From positions 6,770,626-6,834,625 of the forward strand of contig CM043875.1 of the NCBI GenBank assembly GCA_023846275.1: a stretch of 64,000 nt of DNA, read 5' to 3'. The translations under genes were made by a program, and so were the position numbers. The DNA comes from Vanilla planifolia. Its lineage: Eukaryota; Streptophyta; Magnoliopsida; Asparagales; Orchidaceae. Under the pieces are notes generated by a model. That model was not told the origin of the DNA. It did not search any database and was given only the letters and a program-made list of their open reading frames with translations. Below, piece by piece: positions 51,884 through 63,342 of this stretch (its first letter is position 1; the number at the start of each line of letters is the position of its first letter).

Positions 51884-53381
51884 TGATGTCGGAGCATCTT
51901 GTGTTAACTCACAAACACAAACTTATTGATATCGTACTAGTCTCATTCGAACACGAAGCTGTACTTGAGCCAAATTTTGTTTCAATTAGACATCTTTATC
52001 AACCATAAGGATCAACAATAACACTCTATTTTTTTATGATTATCTTGATATTTTTTTCTATTCGTGAAACCTTATTTTATAACAAAATATGTTATCATTG
52101 ACAATGATTCTTGTGCATGCTTTGTCAATTGTCCTCCATCACTTGATCATCTACTGCTCCTGATTGCTGCTGCCTAGCCATCATCGCTAGACTACCCATC
52201 ATCGCTTAATCGCCCATCAACTACCACCCTTCAACCATTGTCGGCTGCTGTCATCCGTCTTGTCCACTAGTAGCATCATAGTCGCATTATCATTGACGTC
52301 TGATCAACATGTTGCATGATTGTATAATTTTTTCTATTTCATAATTTTATTAATACATTTTTATATTTTGAATTTGATGTGATTGACCCACTTAGAATTA
52401 ATGTCATGAAATTCTAAAGAACTTTTTTAGATTTTCAAGTGATTTACCTCCAAAATTATCTTTTCTTATATATTTTATATTTAATATGATTGATCAACTA
52501 AAAGTTAATATCATGAAATTCTAAAGATTTTTTTAGATTCTATAGTAATTTAACTCTAAAATTAGGTTTTCTCTTTTCTTTATGCTTATGATAGTTTCCA
52601 AAGATATATTTTTTTATTTGTTTTTTCTATGCATTTAGCTCTCCTTCATCCATAAATAAAAGAAACTTATTTGTTGTAAAGTAGTAATTGATGAATAAAA
52701 TTTCTCTTGTTTACGAGCTTCTACTTTTATGAGCAGAGAGTGTGCTCCCAACTCTAGTTAGAGAGATTTTAACTTTTTCTCTTTTGTGAGAGACAAAGAT
52801 CAAAAGTGGGAGGCCTTTCACTAGAAGAACTGGCAACTTAATAGATTCTCGCTTCTATCAACATTTGTAAGTCTTCATCTACCTTTTTACTCTTTTGATC
52901 CACACTAAACCACCACCCTCCTCAACAAGGCTAAAGATTCTAGCCTATTATCTTGTTGCCCCTTTACCATGCTTCCTTGCTAGCCTAAACCTTCACCTAA
53001 TCGCCTTTTTTTCATCTTCGAGACTCCATATATAAACTCTAAAGGAAATTATAAGCCATCATCACCAAAAAGGTACACTCTTTAAATAATTTTTATTTTT
53101 AAAGTGATAATAAAAAATTAAGATTACTCTTTCTTCTATTAAAGTACTCTACATAACATTTGTCTTAAAATTTTTATTTTATTTATGTGAAATTAGATTT
53201 GACAAAATTGTTTAGTAAGGCTTCATGCTTAATTCTTAACATATTACCACATACTCTACTTAATAATACATGTATGAATTTTAAGATTAATCTTTGAACA
53301 ATTATAAAGTGACAAACATGTTACTTAACTTTAATTAGTGTATGATATTATTTAACATTTTTTAATAATCTATTGAGTATC
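51884..53381 (+). mobile_element. LTR A of outer gypsy element, truncated at its 3' end
   Basis: It starts TGATGTCGGAGCATCT and aligns along its length with LTR B (61757-63342). Shared stretches include TTGTCCACTA.TGGCAT-like words, a CCATAAATAAAAG/CCTATAAATAGGAG leader-proximal region, and ATTAGTGTATGATAT near the end. The last 60 bases present in LTR B are missing because LTR C begins at 53382. ATCTC precedes it and GTCTC follows LTR B, a one-mismatch target duplication. Confidence 0.8.
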
Positions 53382-54585
53382 TAACGTAGGAGCATCTAAA
53401 AGTAACTCATAAACATATATTCGTTAGTGTTCCATTAGTTTTACAAGTCCACTAATGTAAATGTTGGTAGAAAATTACTTTAAAAATGCTTAAAATTGAA
53501 TTTTTTTATTGATTTCGTTGCATGACAATGTCTGCCACTTTCACTACCACTATTCGTTGTCATTAGTGTCGTAATCAACACCTGTTGCTGTCTCCCGAGT
53601 TGACCCCCATGCTCTCATGACCCAGGATCACTGATTGACCCTAATTGACTCACGCTGACCTGTGATAACTCATGCCAACTCGCCAGTACTATTGACTCAT
53701 TCTCTTATGCCCAACCTGTGCCTATCTAACTGAGTGTGGACTCACCGAGACCTCCTCCCATAGTGCATCAATTGCACACTGACATTTCGTCGCCTGTTGT
53801 TTCATCGGTCATCGTTACCACCGTCCAAAACTTATAATTTATTTGTGAACTATTTAATTCAATTAATTTCATAATTTTTTTATTATTTTTTTATTTTTTT
53901 AAAATGAGTGATGAATATTTAAAATCCTTATAAATAGAGATGTTTATTATATTGGAGAGAAAAAAATGATGGAATGAAATATATTTTGTTTGTATGTTTT
54001 CATCTTTGTGAATAAATTTCGTGTGACTAACCTTAATTGGAGAGATTTCAACTTCCCCTATGAGAGATAAGGATCGAAGTTGAGAGACCTTCTACTGAGA
54101 GAGTCGACAACTAAATCCTTTGTGAGAGACAAAGATCGAAGGTGAGAAACTCTATACCAAGAGAGCTAATAACTAAAGAAATTCTTGCTTCTACCAACAT
54201 CCACACAATCCTTAAAAGGTTTAATCTTTTAGTAACTTTTATTTTTTAGGTAGTAATCTAAAGTTATAGTTACTCTTTTCTATTATAATACTCTACATAA
54301 AATTTACATAAATTCTCTATTTTATATGCGTGAAATTAGATGTGACAAAAACTATTTTTATAAAATTTTATGCATAATGCTTAAGAAGTTGCTACCTAAT
54401 CAACTTAATATCTATGTTATAGCTTTGGAAAGCAAATATTAAATAGTTTTAAAATACCACACATGCCACTTAACCTTGATTATTATATAATATATTTTTT
54501 ATATTCTCTAATATTCTATTAAGTATCATCAATATTATAGGCTTTAATTTAGACCCTAATAGAAGTTTAAATCTATTATATATCA
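53382..54585 (+). mobile_element. LTR C of inner gypsy element
   Basis: It starts TAACGTAGGAGCATCT (an expected TG changed to TA) and ends ATTATATATCA. Its central part matches LTR D (58543-about 59170), not LTRs A or B. Its last 150 bases resemble the end of LTR B, with shared TATTATAG and TTAGACCCTA words. It contains a TATAAATAG-type promoter word near 53932 and an internal 62-bp duplication at 54062 and 54124. Confidence 0.8.
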
Positions 54586-54642
54586 ATATATGAGAGCATA
54601 TAATTTTTTACTATTTTTTTCTTTTATTTAGTACATTCAACT

Positions 54643-54748
54643 TTGGTATTAAGGACTAGGATATTTTATTAAAAAATTATTTAATGTATTTAACTTTGAT
54701 ATTAGAGAACATATTTTCTTATTTTATATCAAATTTGGTATTAGATAA
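54643..54748 (+). mobile_element. Three primer-binding-like words after LTR C
   Basis: TTGGTATTAAGG (54643), TTGATATTAGAG (54696) and TTGGTATTAGAT (54735) are each close to TTGGTATCAGAG, the tRNA-Met primer-binding core. They lie 58-150 bases past the LTR C end. The triplication within decayed sequence suggests duplication of the junction. Confidence 0.45.
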
Positions 54749-54845
54749 TATTATTTTCTATTAAAAAAGATTTTTTTTGTTTTTTACTTAGTTTATCCAC
54801 TAAAGAACTCTTACTTGATTTTGGATAAACTTTGTCTTGAGAAGT

Positions 54846-56429
54846 GATATAAAAGTACTGATGTGACTCCCACAATCTTTTTTTGAGAATTATCTGATTT
54901 TATCATGGAGGTGTTTTAGTAAAAATGGGACCCTAATCACTTGTTATTTCTTGAAAAAACATCCTATCTCAACTTTATTGGTCTATAACGATGATTTTTT
55001 TCCTTCATATTTTTTTAACAAAAGATATCCCATATCATTTTCTTTTCTTGATATTCTATATGTAACAAATCTTTGAATGATCATAAGATCTGATAGGTTT
55101 TATCAAACGACAAACCAAATTTAATAATTAGTTCAAAACCAAAGACAATTTAAACTAAGGTTCCATGCTAGAAATATCCTAATTAATAACCTAAATCACT
55201 CAAATGGTTGGTCAAATCCTCTGAAACCAATGATATAAATCAAATTCTAAAAAAGAAAGTAATAATAGAAGAAGTGTCATACATAATAATTTAACAGAAG
55301 AAAATTCAAAGAAACATAAGAATCATAAAAGACATGATGATTTTTGTGAGGAATTCAATCAAGATATCTATAGGAGATATAAAAGTACTGATGTGATTCT
55401 CACAATCTTTTTTGAGAACTATCTGATTTTATCATGGAGGTGTTTTAGTAAAAATGGGACCCTAATCACCTGTTATTTCTTGAAAAAACATCCTATCTCA
55501 ACTTTATTGTTCTATAACGACGATTTTTTCCTTCATATTTTTTTAACAAAAGATATCCCATATCATTTTCTTTTCTTGATATTCTATATGTAACAAATCT
55601 TTGAATGATCATAAGATCTGATAGGTTTTATCAAACGACAAACCAAATTTAATAATTAGTTCAAAACTAAAGACAATTTAAATTAAGGTTCCATGCTAGA
55701 AATATCCTAATTAATAACCTAAACCACTCAAATGGTTGGTCAAATCCTCTTAAACCAATGATATAAATCAAATTCTAAAAAAGAAAGTAATAATAGAAGA
55801 AGTGTCATACACAATAATTTAACAGAAGAAAATTCAAAGAAACATAAGAATCATAAAAGACATGATTTTTGTGAGGAATTCAATCAAGATATCTATAAGA
55901 GATATAAAAGTACTGATGTGACTCTCACAATCTTTTTTTGAGAACTATCTGATTTTATCATGGAGGTGTTTTAGTAAAAATGGGACCCTAATCACTTGTT
56001 ATTTCTTGAAAAAAACATCCTATCTCAACTTTATTGGTCTATAACGACGATTTTTTTCCTTCATATTTTTTTTAACAAAAGATATCCCATATCATTTTCT
56101 TTTCTTGATATTCTATATGTAACAAATCTTTGAATGATCATAAGATCTGATAGGTTTTATCAAACGACAAACCAAATTTAATAATTAGTTCAAAACCAAA
56201 GACGATTTAAACTAAGGTTCCATGCTAAAAATATCCTAATTAATAACCTAAATCACTCAAATGGTTGGTCAAATCCTCTTAAACCAATGATATAAATCAA
56301 ATTCTAAAAAAGAAAGTAATAATAGAAGAAGTATCATACACAATAATTTAACAGAAGAAAATTCAAAGAAACATAAGACTCATAAAAGACATGATGATTT
56401 TTGTGATGAATTCAATCAAGATATCTATA
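54846..56429 (+). repeat. Three-copy tandem repeat, unit about 530 bp
   Basis: Units at 54846-55375, 55376-55900 and 55901-56429 each begin GATATAAAAGTACTGATGTG. They differ by only a few substitutions and small indels, so amplification is recent relative to the decay of the element around them. The array sits between LTR C and gag. The open frame at 55393-55593 in the middle copy is not supported by the other copies. Confidence 0.95.
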
Positions 56430-57060
56430 GGAGAAATCATAACCATAAAAAAACCTTCAAATCAGTCAGACCAAAATTATGATTTAAATTTATTTAATGA
56501 TAAGAAAAGACCTAAGAGGCATCGAGATAGAGAAAATATTCTTAACATGAAATTAGAAGCCCTAACTTTTGATGGTAGCTATGATCCTAAATATTATATT
56601 GATCGATAAACTAGTATATATGACTATTTTTATTGGCACCAAATGAGTGACAGAAAAAGTATCCATTTATTAAGATTAAACTCACTAGTACTGCTCGTAG
56701 ATTCCTTAGAAACTTAAAACGATAATAGGCTAATAATGATGAAAAGTTATCCCAAACTTGGAGAAACCCTAAGGTTAAGTTTTACAATAAGCTTTTTTTA
56801 ATAACCTATAATGTCAAAATATTAGATAAATAACAAAGCTTTTCCCAAATGGTAGATCCATTAAGGAGTACAATAATAAATTTAAGGATTATAAATTTAG
56901 ATACAATATAGATGAACTCGAGCATGCAGTACTATCTCATTTTAGGATAAGTTTAAAAGAATACATATAGGCTGAACTTAATTTAAAAAATATTAATACC
57001 TTAAAGAAAGCTCATTACATAGCAAAAAATATAAAAAAAGAACTTATTTTAAAAGAAATG
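56391..57060 (+). pseudogene. Gypsy gag relic
   Basis: The longest open part (56391-56609) ends with LEALTFDGSYDPKYYIDR, matching the conserved FDG...DP...YxDW start of plant gypsy gag. It continues past a stop with YDYFYWHQMSDRK-like sequence. Several stops and shifts follow. Gag would form the virus-like particle; this copy cannot. Confidence 0.75.
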
Positions 57061-57429
57061 ATGAGTCCAACCCTTTAAAAGCTCACACCATAATTTCTCA
57101 ACCCTATTATACTCACATTTCATATATCTCATCCATCATAATTTTTAAACCTCCTAAATCCAAATTATCACCATTTCTCCACAACCTTTTTTAAGCTAAC
57201 CTAGTCAATCTAGAATCACTTATTTTAATTACAATAAAAAGGGATATGTAGCTACAAATTACTTAAAGAGATCCATGATTATGAACCAAGAAAGTATTAA
57301 TAAATAAGAAGAGTCAAAATAGAAGAAAACATAATACTTGATAAAAAAACTGATTAAGAATAAGAAACTATGAAAAATTTTATGGTTAGATGCACCTTTA
57401 TAACCTCACAACTAGAAGATGACTAAAAG

Positions 57430-57640
57430 CACACCAATATCTTTAACACCAATAAAAATAATTAAGGAACATCCATATAGGATGATTATAGATAATGATA
57501 GCTATATTAATATAATAACTTGTGATGTTGCCAAGCAAATAAGAGCTTCTTTATTGAAACCCCAAACCCTACTCTATGTCATGGATAGATAAAACCTTTA
57601 AACCTATTAAGAAACAATGTTATATACTTTTGAAATTGGG
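57430..57640 (+). pseudogene. Gypsy aspartic protease relic
   Basis: The plus strand reads MIIDNDSYINIIT followed by a KQIRASLLKPQ block, corresponding to the IDSGSxxNxV active-site region of retroelement proteases. The D-S-G triad is changed to D-N-D, and stops follow, so it is inactive. Confidence 0.65.
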
Positions 57641-57889
57641 TAAATATAGTGGCAAGGTTTAATGTAATGTCATATCTACTCTATCTCATAAGAGACTCTA
57701 ATTACTTAAGCTTAGCAAATTTATAGAAAATTCTAAGCCTATAAATAAAGAAAAAGAAAAGATAAAAAATTTAAGCTTGATCACATTACCCCAAGATAGG
57801 AAGACCCTTGATCAAAGAGGCTTATGTTGGTTTCTTATAATTAAAGAGTTGGCCAGCACCTTACTAGACTCATAATTTATTATATAAGC

Positions 57890-58542
57890 TCATGATAATA
57901 AGCTAATATCTTTTATTGCTCTTATTCTCTTACTAGTGGACTTTTAGATCTTTTATTTTTTTCTTTGTCTCTCATTAAATAACATCTAACAAAATAATCT
58001 AAGTAAAAAAAGATATGAAAAAGTAGTAGATGCTCAAAGAAATGTTAGAAAATATTTCATAAAAGAAATTATGCTATGATTAAAGTTAGGTTAAAACAGT
58101 TCCTTCTCAAAGCTTATAAGAAATGAGCAGTGTGTGAAGCAAAACTTTTTAAGAATATTAAAAAACTGGGAACTAATGCATATATGTTGGATTACTAGAA
58201 GAGGATGAGATTAATGCAATATTTAATATTAAGAATTGTCTCTTACAAGATATCATATCTAAGACCTAGTAAGTCATTTGAGTCTGATTCTCTCATATTG
58301 ATTGAGCCTATTTTTACCATTACATTAGCCTTGAAAGTAAGAACAATGTAGACAAAAGTTTAGATTATGAGATAATTCTAAAACTTATAAAATTTTTAGT
58401 TCATTAGAAGGGCAAACCTTTGTTCAATAAGTCTTGGTTTATTTATAATGACCTACACCATATCATACAACACCTGTTAAAAAACACTACTGTACCCTTC
58501 ACCCCATTACCATGTAGCTAAGCTCTCTCCCACTAGGGAGGA
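57890..58542 (+). pseudogene. Integrase C-terminal relic and polypurine tract of the inner element
   Basis: This stretch aligns by eye with 61080-61756. Both share a rare TTTATTNNNCTTATT start, GGTTCCTTC-like and GGAACTAAT-like words, a GATCATAAGATT-type region and a terminal CTCTCTC. The polypurine tract at 58535-58542 directly precedes LTR D. Stops interrupt all frames. Between the protease and this block the inner element has lost its reverse transcriptase and RNase H. Confidence 0.7.
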
Positions 58543-59170
58543 TGACATAAGAATATCTAAAAGTAGCTCACAAACATACCTCAGGTTCATAAGTCCACTT
58601 ATGCAAAATTTGATTAAAAATTTCTTAAAAAATGCATAAAATTGAATTTTTTTTATTGATTTTGTTTCCTATTGCTATCCATCATTGTTAGTGTCATCGT
58701 CAACACCCGTTGTTGTTGCTCAAGCTAATCTGCATGCCTGGGTGACCTGAATTGACCTAAGAATATTGATTAACCTACATTCGACAAGCGTTGACCTGTG
58801 CCAACCCACTAGCATTATTGATCCATTATGTTTTGCTCGACCTTTGCTTACACAACACCCATAATGTAAGCATCAAGAACTTCACATGCACTGCACCAAT
58901 TATGCTTGACCATTTTCCCACTCGTCATTTTGTCGGCTACCTTACTATTGCCCAATACTTGTAATCTATTTAGAAACTACTTAGTTCAATTAATTTCATA
59001 GTTTTTTATGATTTTTTATTTTTTTAAAATTAGTGATGAATATTTAAAATTCTTATAAATAGGGATGTTCACCATATTAAAGAAAAAAATAATGGAATAA
59101 AATTTATTTTGTTTATATGTTTTCACTTTTGTGAATAAAATGTGTTCACCTAATCATAGTTAGAGAGAGA
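58543..59170 (+). mobile_element. LTR D of inner gypsy element, truncated
   Basis: It starts TGACATAAGAATATCT right after a polypurine tract and follows LTR C through GTGATGAATATTTAAAAT and CTTATAAATAGGGATGTTCA. It then breaks off near 59170, where LTR C continues for about 570 more bases. The truncation point abuts reverse-transcriptase sequence. Confidence 0.78.
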
Positions 59171-59279
59171 CTCATACAAAGTTTGTTAAGTATGAAACCT
59201 GTAAATAACAGAATATAAAGGATTTATGTTTATAATTAAGCAATTAACAGAATTATAATAAAATATAGGTTTGTAGAAT

Positions 59280-60130
59280 GGTTTATTTTGATGACCTCTT
59301 CGATCAAATATGAGGTTCCACCATATTTTCTAAGATGGACTTCAAAAGTGGTTAACACTAATTAAGGATTAAAATGAGAGAGAAGATAATATTTAAGACT
59401 AAGGATGCTTATTATGAATGGTTAGTGATGTCATTTAAATTATCAAATACACAAAGTACATTCATAAGATTAATGACCCAAGTTCTAAAACTATACTTAA
59501 GATAATTATGATAGTTTATTTTGATGATATTTTAGCCTTTAGCAAGTCTATTAATGATCATTTATACTATTTGTATTAGTTATGTTGTACTCTTAAAAAG
59601 GAATAATTATTTGCCAATCTAAAAAAATGTGAATTTTTCATAATAGAGACACATACTTTCTTCTAAAAGATTGTTTGTTGTCCCTATAAAGTCAAAACAA
59701 TTATAAAGTGATCTATTCAAAAAATAATTCATGATATTAGAAGCTTCCACGATCTAGCCACATTCTAGTAATGATTTATCAAAGATTTTAATATTATTAT
59801 CTCACTGATTATTGATTATACTAAGTGTGACCAATTTACTTAGACCAATATGTAGACCTAACTTTTGAAAAGTTGAAGGATGCTATAATTAAGGAGGCAC
59901 TCATTCTAAAACTACATAATTTTTTTGTTGCCTTTGAGGTTGCATTCAATCCATCAGAAGTAGGGATACATAGTGTTTTTAGTTAAGATAAACATCCTAT
60001 TGTCTTCTTTAGTAAGAAACTTAATAATATTAAAAAGAAGTATTTTACATATGAAAAAGAAATATATGCCATAGTTCAATATTTAAAATGTTAGAGACAT
60101 TACTTATTATATAAAGAATTTGTCCCCTTA
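59280..60130 (+). pseudogene. Gypsy reverse transcriptase and RNase H relic
   Basis: Recognisable blocks are [14 protein letters not shown] (near 59395), VYFDDILAFSK (near 59513-59547, containing the catalytic FDD in place of YxDD) and LKKCEFF (near 59620). For RNase H they are FFSKKLNN (near 60000) and YEKEIYAIVQ (near 60050). Stops and shifts break the frame throughout, so no enzyme can be made. Confidence 0.85.
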
Positions 60131-60379
60131 GTCATAGGCATGTCAAATGGTTTGAGTACATCCAAGAGTATACATTCATTATTAAACATAAGCCTTTCTT
60201 ACAAAACAAAGTAGTTATGAACTTAATTGACATGTTTACCTATTTATCATTTTTTCTATAAAGGTCTTAGATTTTGACCAAATTAAAACCAATATCTTGA
60301 TTGTTTTGACTTTGAGCCAATTTATGAGAAAATTAAATTAATGCCAAACCTTATATTTAGAGAGTTTAGCTTGAAAGAT

Positions 60380-61100
60380 GGATACTTATATAAGAATAAT
60401 ATGTTATGTATCATAAATTCTTTACTTAGAGATTTTTTAGTTTGGAAAATACATACTAGATGATTTTTTTTATCATTTTGTAAGAGATAAGACATCTCAA
60501 AGAGATTTTATTATTCTGAAATAACATCATATTGCATGTAGCATAATGTTACACATACATAACTACAAAATCTTCAAATATAGGCCAAGAACATTACATT
60601 CTAATATTTGTACTTGACAAGACATGAGAGTAAATAAGTATAGATTTTATACTTGGATTGCTTAAGACCTCATTGAGGCATGACTATCCATATGATCATT
60701 GATCATTTCTATAAAATTTCTCATTTTATCCCTTGTTGTAAGACCTTAGATGCTGTCCACATAGCCAATATTTTTTCAATAAAATAATTAAATTGCACTA
60801 TGACTATAGTATCTAATTTAGATGTAAGATTTACTAATTCTTTTTAGAAGATCTTATGACATTTTCTATAGACCAAGCTACAATTTTCTTTAATATATCA
60901 CCTTCAAACAAATGGATAAATAGAAGTAGTAAATCATAATTTAAAAAATCTTTTTCATAGCTTGATAAGATAACAACCTAAGCTTTAAGATCAATTACCA
61001 CCACAAGTTAAATTTGTATACAATAATTATATGAACCATAGTATTAGTTTAAGTCCCTTTAAAATTTATAATGATAATAAGCTTAAGTCTCCATTGATTT
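60380..61100 (+). pseudogene. Gypsy integrase relic
   Basis: Blocks in order are DGYLYKNNMLCI near 60377, a SLLRDFLV word of the zinc-binding domain, a decayed SMDFVLGL-like region near 60640, YHLQTNG with IEVVNHNLKNLF near 60890-60950, and VKFVYNNYMNHS near 61010. These are the catalytic-core landmarks of gypsy integrases. Stops are frequent. Confidence 0.82.
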
Positions 61101-61280
61101 TATTTTCTTACTAATACATTTTTGTACTTTTGTCTTAACTTTTTTCTTTACTTCTCATGTCTCTTCATTATTTAAAATAAAATTTTAAAAAATTAATCTA
61201 AGTAATAAAATATATAAGAAACTAGTAGATGTTTATAGAAAGGTTAAGAAATTTCATGAAAAATAATTATATTAAAGTTA

Positions 61281-61690
61281 GTGTTAGGTCAGGATGGTTC
61301 CTTCCTAGAGGTTACAAGAAATTACAAACACAGAGCTGATCCTATTAAAAATTTTAAAAAACTAGGAACTAATACATTTGTATTGGATTTGCTAAAAGAG
61401 TATAGAACTAATACAATCATTAATGTTAAGGATTTAGTCTCATACAAAGCACCACATCTAATACTTAATGAGTCATTTGAGCCTGATTCTCTTATGTTCG
61501 TTGAATATATTCCTAACATTAGATTAGTCTCAAGAGTAAGTAAAGATAATGTGGAGAAAATTTTAGATCATAAGATTATTCTAACCAAATATTATATACT
61601 TAAAAAAGTTTTAATTTATTAAAAGGGTAAGCCTCCAACCAAGAACTCATAGATTACTTATGATGACCTATACCATATCACACCACACTT
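61281..61690 (+). pseudogene. Integrase C-terminal and chromodomain-like relic
   Basis: The open frame 61281-61622 (113 codons, starting at a non-ATG codon) contains KKLGTNTFVLDLLKEY and the block VEKILDHK. The latter matches the start of chromovirus chromodomains. After a stop at 61621 a KGKPPTKNS-like continuation corresponds to the WKG region. Chromodomains guide insertion into heterochromatin. The frame is the tail of a polyprotein, not an independent gene. Confidence 0.7.
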
Positions 61691-61748
61691 GCTAAAATAT
61701 TATTGTACTTATCACCCTAATATCACAAAGCCAAGCTCTCTCTGACCT

Positions 61749-61756
61749 AAGGGGGA
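61749..61756 (+). mobile_element. Polypurine tract of the outer gypsy element
   Basis: AAGGGGGA lies immediately before the first TG of LTR B. This is the usual primer site for second-strand synthesis. Confidence 0.75.
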
Positions 61757-63342
61757 TGACACAAGAGTGTCTTTTGTAAACTCACAAACACACACCTTAT
61801 GACATCACACTAGTCTTTATTAAAACTCAAAGTCATACTTGAGCTAAATCTTATTTTAATTAGTTATCTTTGTCAACTATAGGGGCAGTCTATAATACTT
61901 TATTTATCCATATGATTATCTTTATTTTTGCTCTGTTCATCCAAACATATTTTACAATAAAATATATCATCGACATTAGTTCTAGTGCATGCTTTGTCAG
62001 TTATCATTAGTCGTTTGTCGTCATCTGATCTTCTACTATTCTTGATTGATGCTTCTTAATTGTCCTACATCATTTGGTTGCCCATCATTACTAGGTCATT
62101 CACTACTCTCCAATTGTGTACCATTGCCTCATTACTTGTCAGCTTCCACCCTCTGAACACCATCGACCATCATCACCCATCTTGTCCACTACTGGCATAG
62201 TAGTCGCATCGTTATTGACATCTGATTGACATGCTGCATGATTACATAATTTTTTTATATCACAATATTTTTCATATATTTTATATTTTATATTTAATAT
62301 GGCTGACCCACTTAGAGTTAATGTCATTAAATTCTAACGATCTTTTTTAATTTTTTAATTAATTTAAATCTAAAAGTGTTTTTCTTTATATATTTTGTTT
62401 TTAATGTGAAGTGCCTACTGAGAGTTAATTCAATAAAATTTAAAGATCTATTTTAAGTTTTCTAGTAATTTAACTTAAAACTTATCTTTTTTATATTTAT
62501 GATATTTCTTAAAGATGCATTTTTCTCTTTTGTTTTTCTATGCGTTGAGCTCTCATTCACCTATAAATAGGAGAGGCTCCTTTATTGTAAAGTAGTTATT
62601 GATGAATAAAATTTTTCTTGTTTGTATACTTTCACTTTTATAAACAAAGAGTTTATACCCAACTCTAGCTAAAGAGATTTTAACTTTCTCTCTCTTATGA
62701 GAGATAAGGATCAAAGATGAGAGATCTTTTATTGAGAGAGCTAGCAATCAAATAAATTCTTGCTTTTACGAACACTTATAAATCTTCACCCATCATTTTA
62801 TTCTCTTGATCCAATCACCAAAATACCATCCTTCTCAACAAGGCTAAAACTCATAGCCTACTATTTTGTTACCCTTTTAATCATCACCAACCCAAAAGCT
62901 CCACTTCGTTTACCTTTTCCATCTTCACTACTCCATAAGCCAACTCCAAAAAAAATTACAAGCCACCATAGCACAAAAAGTGTACTCTTTTTATAACTTT
63001 TATTTTCTAAGTAATGATCTAAGGTTATGATTACTCTTTCAATTATTAAAGTACTCCACATAGACTTTGTTTTGAATTTCTTATTTTATTTGTACGAAAT
63101 TAGATGTGATAAAACTACTCAATAAAATTTTATGCTTAATTATTAATATGTTGTCATCTTCTCTACTTAATTTATGTTACAAATTTGGAGGCCACTTTTT
63201 GAATAATTATAAAATGTCATACACACTACTTAACTCTAATTAGTGTATGATATCTTTTAACGTTTCTTAATAATTTATTGAACATCTCTAGTATTATAGA
63301 TTTTAAATTAGACCCTAGTAAAAACATAATTTTTATACATCA
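61757..63342 (+). mobile_element. LTR B (3' LTR) of the outer gypsy element
   Basis: It starts TGACACAAGAGTGTCT after the polypurine tract and ends TTTTATACATCA. It aligns with LTR A from end to end except for A's missing tail. It has a CCTATAAATAGG promoter-like word near 62560. Length is 1,586 bp. Many substitutions relative to LTR A indicate an old insertion. Confidence 0.82.

Noticed and set aside
56391..61690. Could the polyprotein relic be an integrated plant pararetrovirus?
   Set aside because: Flanking LTRs with primer-binding-like and polypurine sites, an integrase core and a chromodomain-like end indicate a Ty3/gypsy chromovirus. Pararetroviruses lack integrase and LTRs.
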